Shown here piece by piece: positions 31,554-32,035 of a stretch of 32,035 nucleotides of DNA. The stretch spans positions 37,872 through 69,906 of the forward strand of contig VHZZ01003642.1 of assembly GCA_009801015.1 (NCBI GenBank), given 5' to 3'. Under the pieces are notes generated by a model. That model ran no database searches. It saw only the letters and a list, made by a program, of their open reading frames with translations, and was not told where the DNA came from. The position numbers were made by a program, and so were the translations under genes. Source of the DNA: Silene noctiflora (Eukaryota > Streptophyta > Magnoliopsida > Caryophyllales > Caryophyllaceae). Position 1 is the first letter of the stretch; every line of letters starts with the position of its first letter.

Positions 31554-31886
31554 AGAGGTGTTTGGTAATTGACAGTTTTAGATTAACAGATTGTTTAGAT
31601 CCTATATAAAATGACAAATAAAGACATGAACAAATTATTTATTAAATATATAAAAGGAAGGTTAATATTTTTTAAGGGGGTAAAGAAGACATTTTTTGTT
31701 CTTTCTAATCCGCTAACCTAATATGCTGATAGGAGCAGCATATTGCAAAATAGCATATTAGACCTCAATATGCTATTTCAATATGTCATAAACCAAACGC
31801 TCTCATTAGCATATTCGTAAGTCAAACATGTTAAACTTCTCCAATATGCTGAAATTTGGCCAATATGTCATTTACCAAACAGAGCC
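31554..31886. mobile_element. Possible MITE upstream of the MAM33-family gene
   Basis: The left end AGAGGTGTTTGGTAATTGACA and right end TGTCATTTACCAAACAGAGCC are inverted over the core TGTTTGGTAA.TGACA. The interior right half repeats AATATGCT/AGCATATT words. Such TTTGGTAAATGACA ends occur in plant hAT- or Harbinger-type MITEs. I could not find a convincing target duplication, so the class and exact edges are open. Confidence 0.5.
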
Positions 31887-32035
31887 AACATTTATTTATA
31901 AATAACAAAAAAATAAGTGATAAGTGATATTTATATACGTTTTTACCCCCTCTATTAGTTTTGTTTTACATGATAATTTGCACTTGCTTAAGTGTTTTTA
32001 GAGCTAATATTGCATTTCTAGTACAAGTATGTGTT
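31887..32035. other. AT-rich intergenic end of window
   Basis: No gene, repeat or site is seen that can be supported. Confidence 0.5.

Overview
This is nuclear DNA of a flowering plant, most likely a eudicot. The evidence is AT-rich composition, intron-containing plant-type gene structure with GT..AG splice sites, an Athila-type retrotransposon primed by tRNA-Asp, a second LTR element primed by initiator tRNA-Met, and plant MULE, hAT and Stowaway elements. The species cannot be named from the sequence. One host gene is convincing: a minus-strand, three-exon gene (CDS 31252..27943, 253 residues) for a MAM33/p32-family mitochondrial acidic matrix protein.

Layout. Positions 1-1000 are AT-rich and unidentified. 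From 1001 to 26009 lies one old Athila-like Ty3/gypsy element on the plus strand: a 5'-truncated left LTR (1001-2255), a tRNA-Asp-type primer site (2259-2276), a broken gag, a broken retropepsin, a spacer, a broken ATHILA-type ORF in the position after pol, a 3' non-coding tract and a 3' LTR. No reverse transcriptase, RNase H or integrase is visible. The 3' LTR is split into three pieces (9915-10224, 12865-13792, 25756-26009) by two later insertions. Taken together, the pieces from 10142 onward are exactly as long as the left LTR remnant (1255 bp).

Insertion A (10225-12864) is a solo LTR in reverse orientation. Insertion B (13793-25755) is a complete but non-coding LTR element of a related family, with 3.2-kb LTRs, a 1.8-kb interior without gag or pol, a tRNA-Met primer site, a polypurine tract and a perfect 5-bp target duplication. 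Its own 3' LTR was hit by a MULE (18913-20291, 9-bp duplication). The MULE/LTR junction was then amplified into 665-bp tandem copies, and the third copy was hit by a hAT-like element (21699-22785, 8-bp duplication). The relative order can be read directly: Athila-like element, then A and B, then MULE, then tandem amplification, then hAT.

Positions 26010-27373 are GT-rich DNA with an A-rich end, possibly a LINE remnant. The MAM33-family gene fills 27943-31252. Its 2.4-kb second intron carries a Stowaway MITE and a small hAT-like element, each with clear target duplications, and its first intron has a telo-box. A further MITE-like segment with repeated AATATGCT-type words lies upstream of the gene (31554-31886).

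Apart from that gene I see no intact protein-coding gene. The interest of the window is its layered transposon history. Two opposed LTRs of related families could form a long inverted repeat, and the chimeric MULE/LTR tandem array is unusual.
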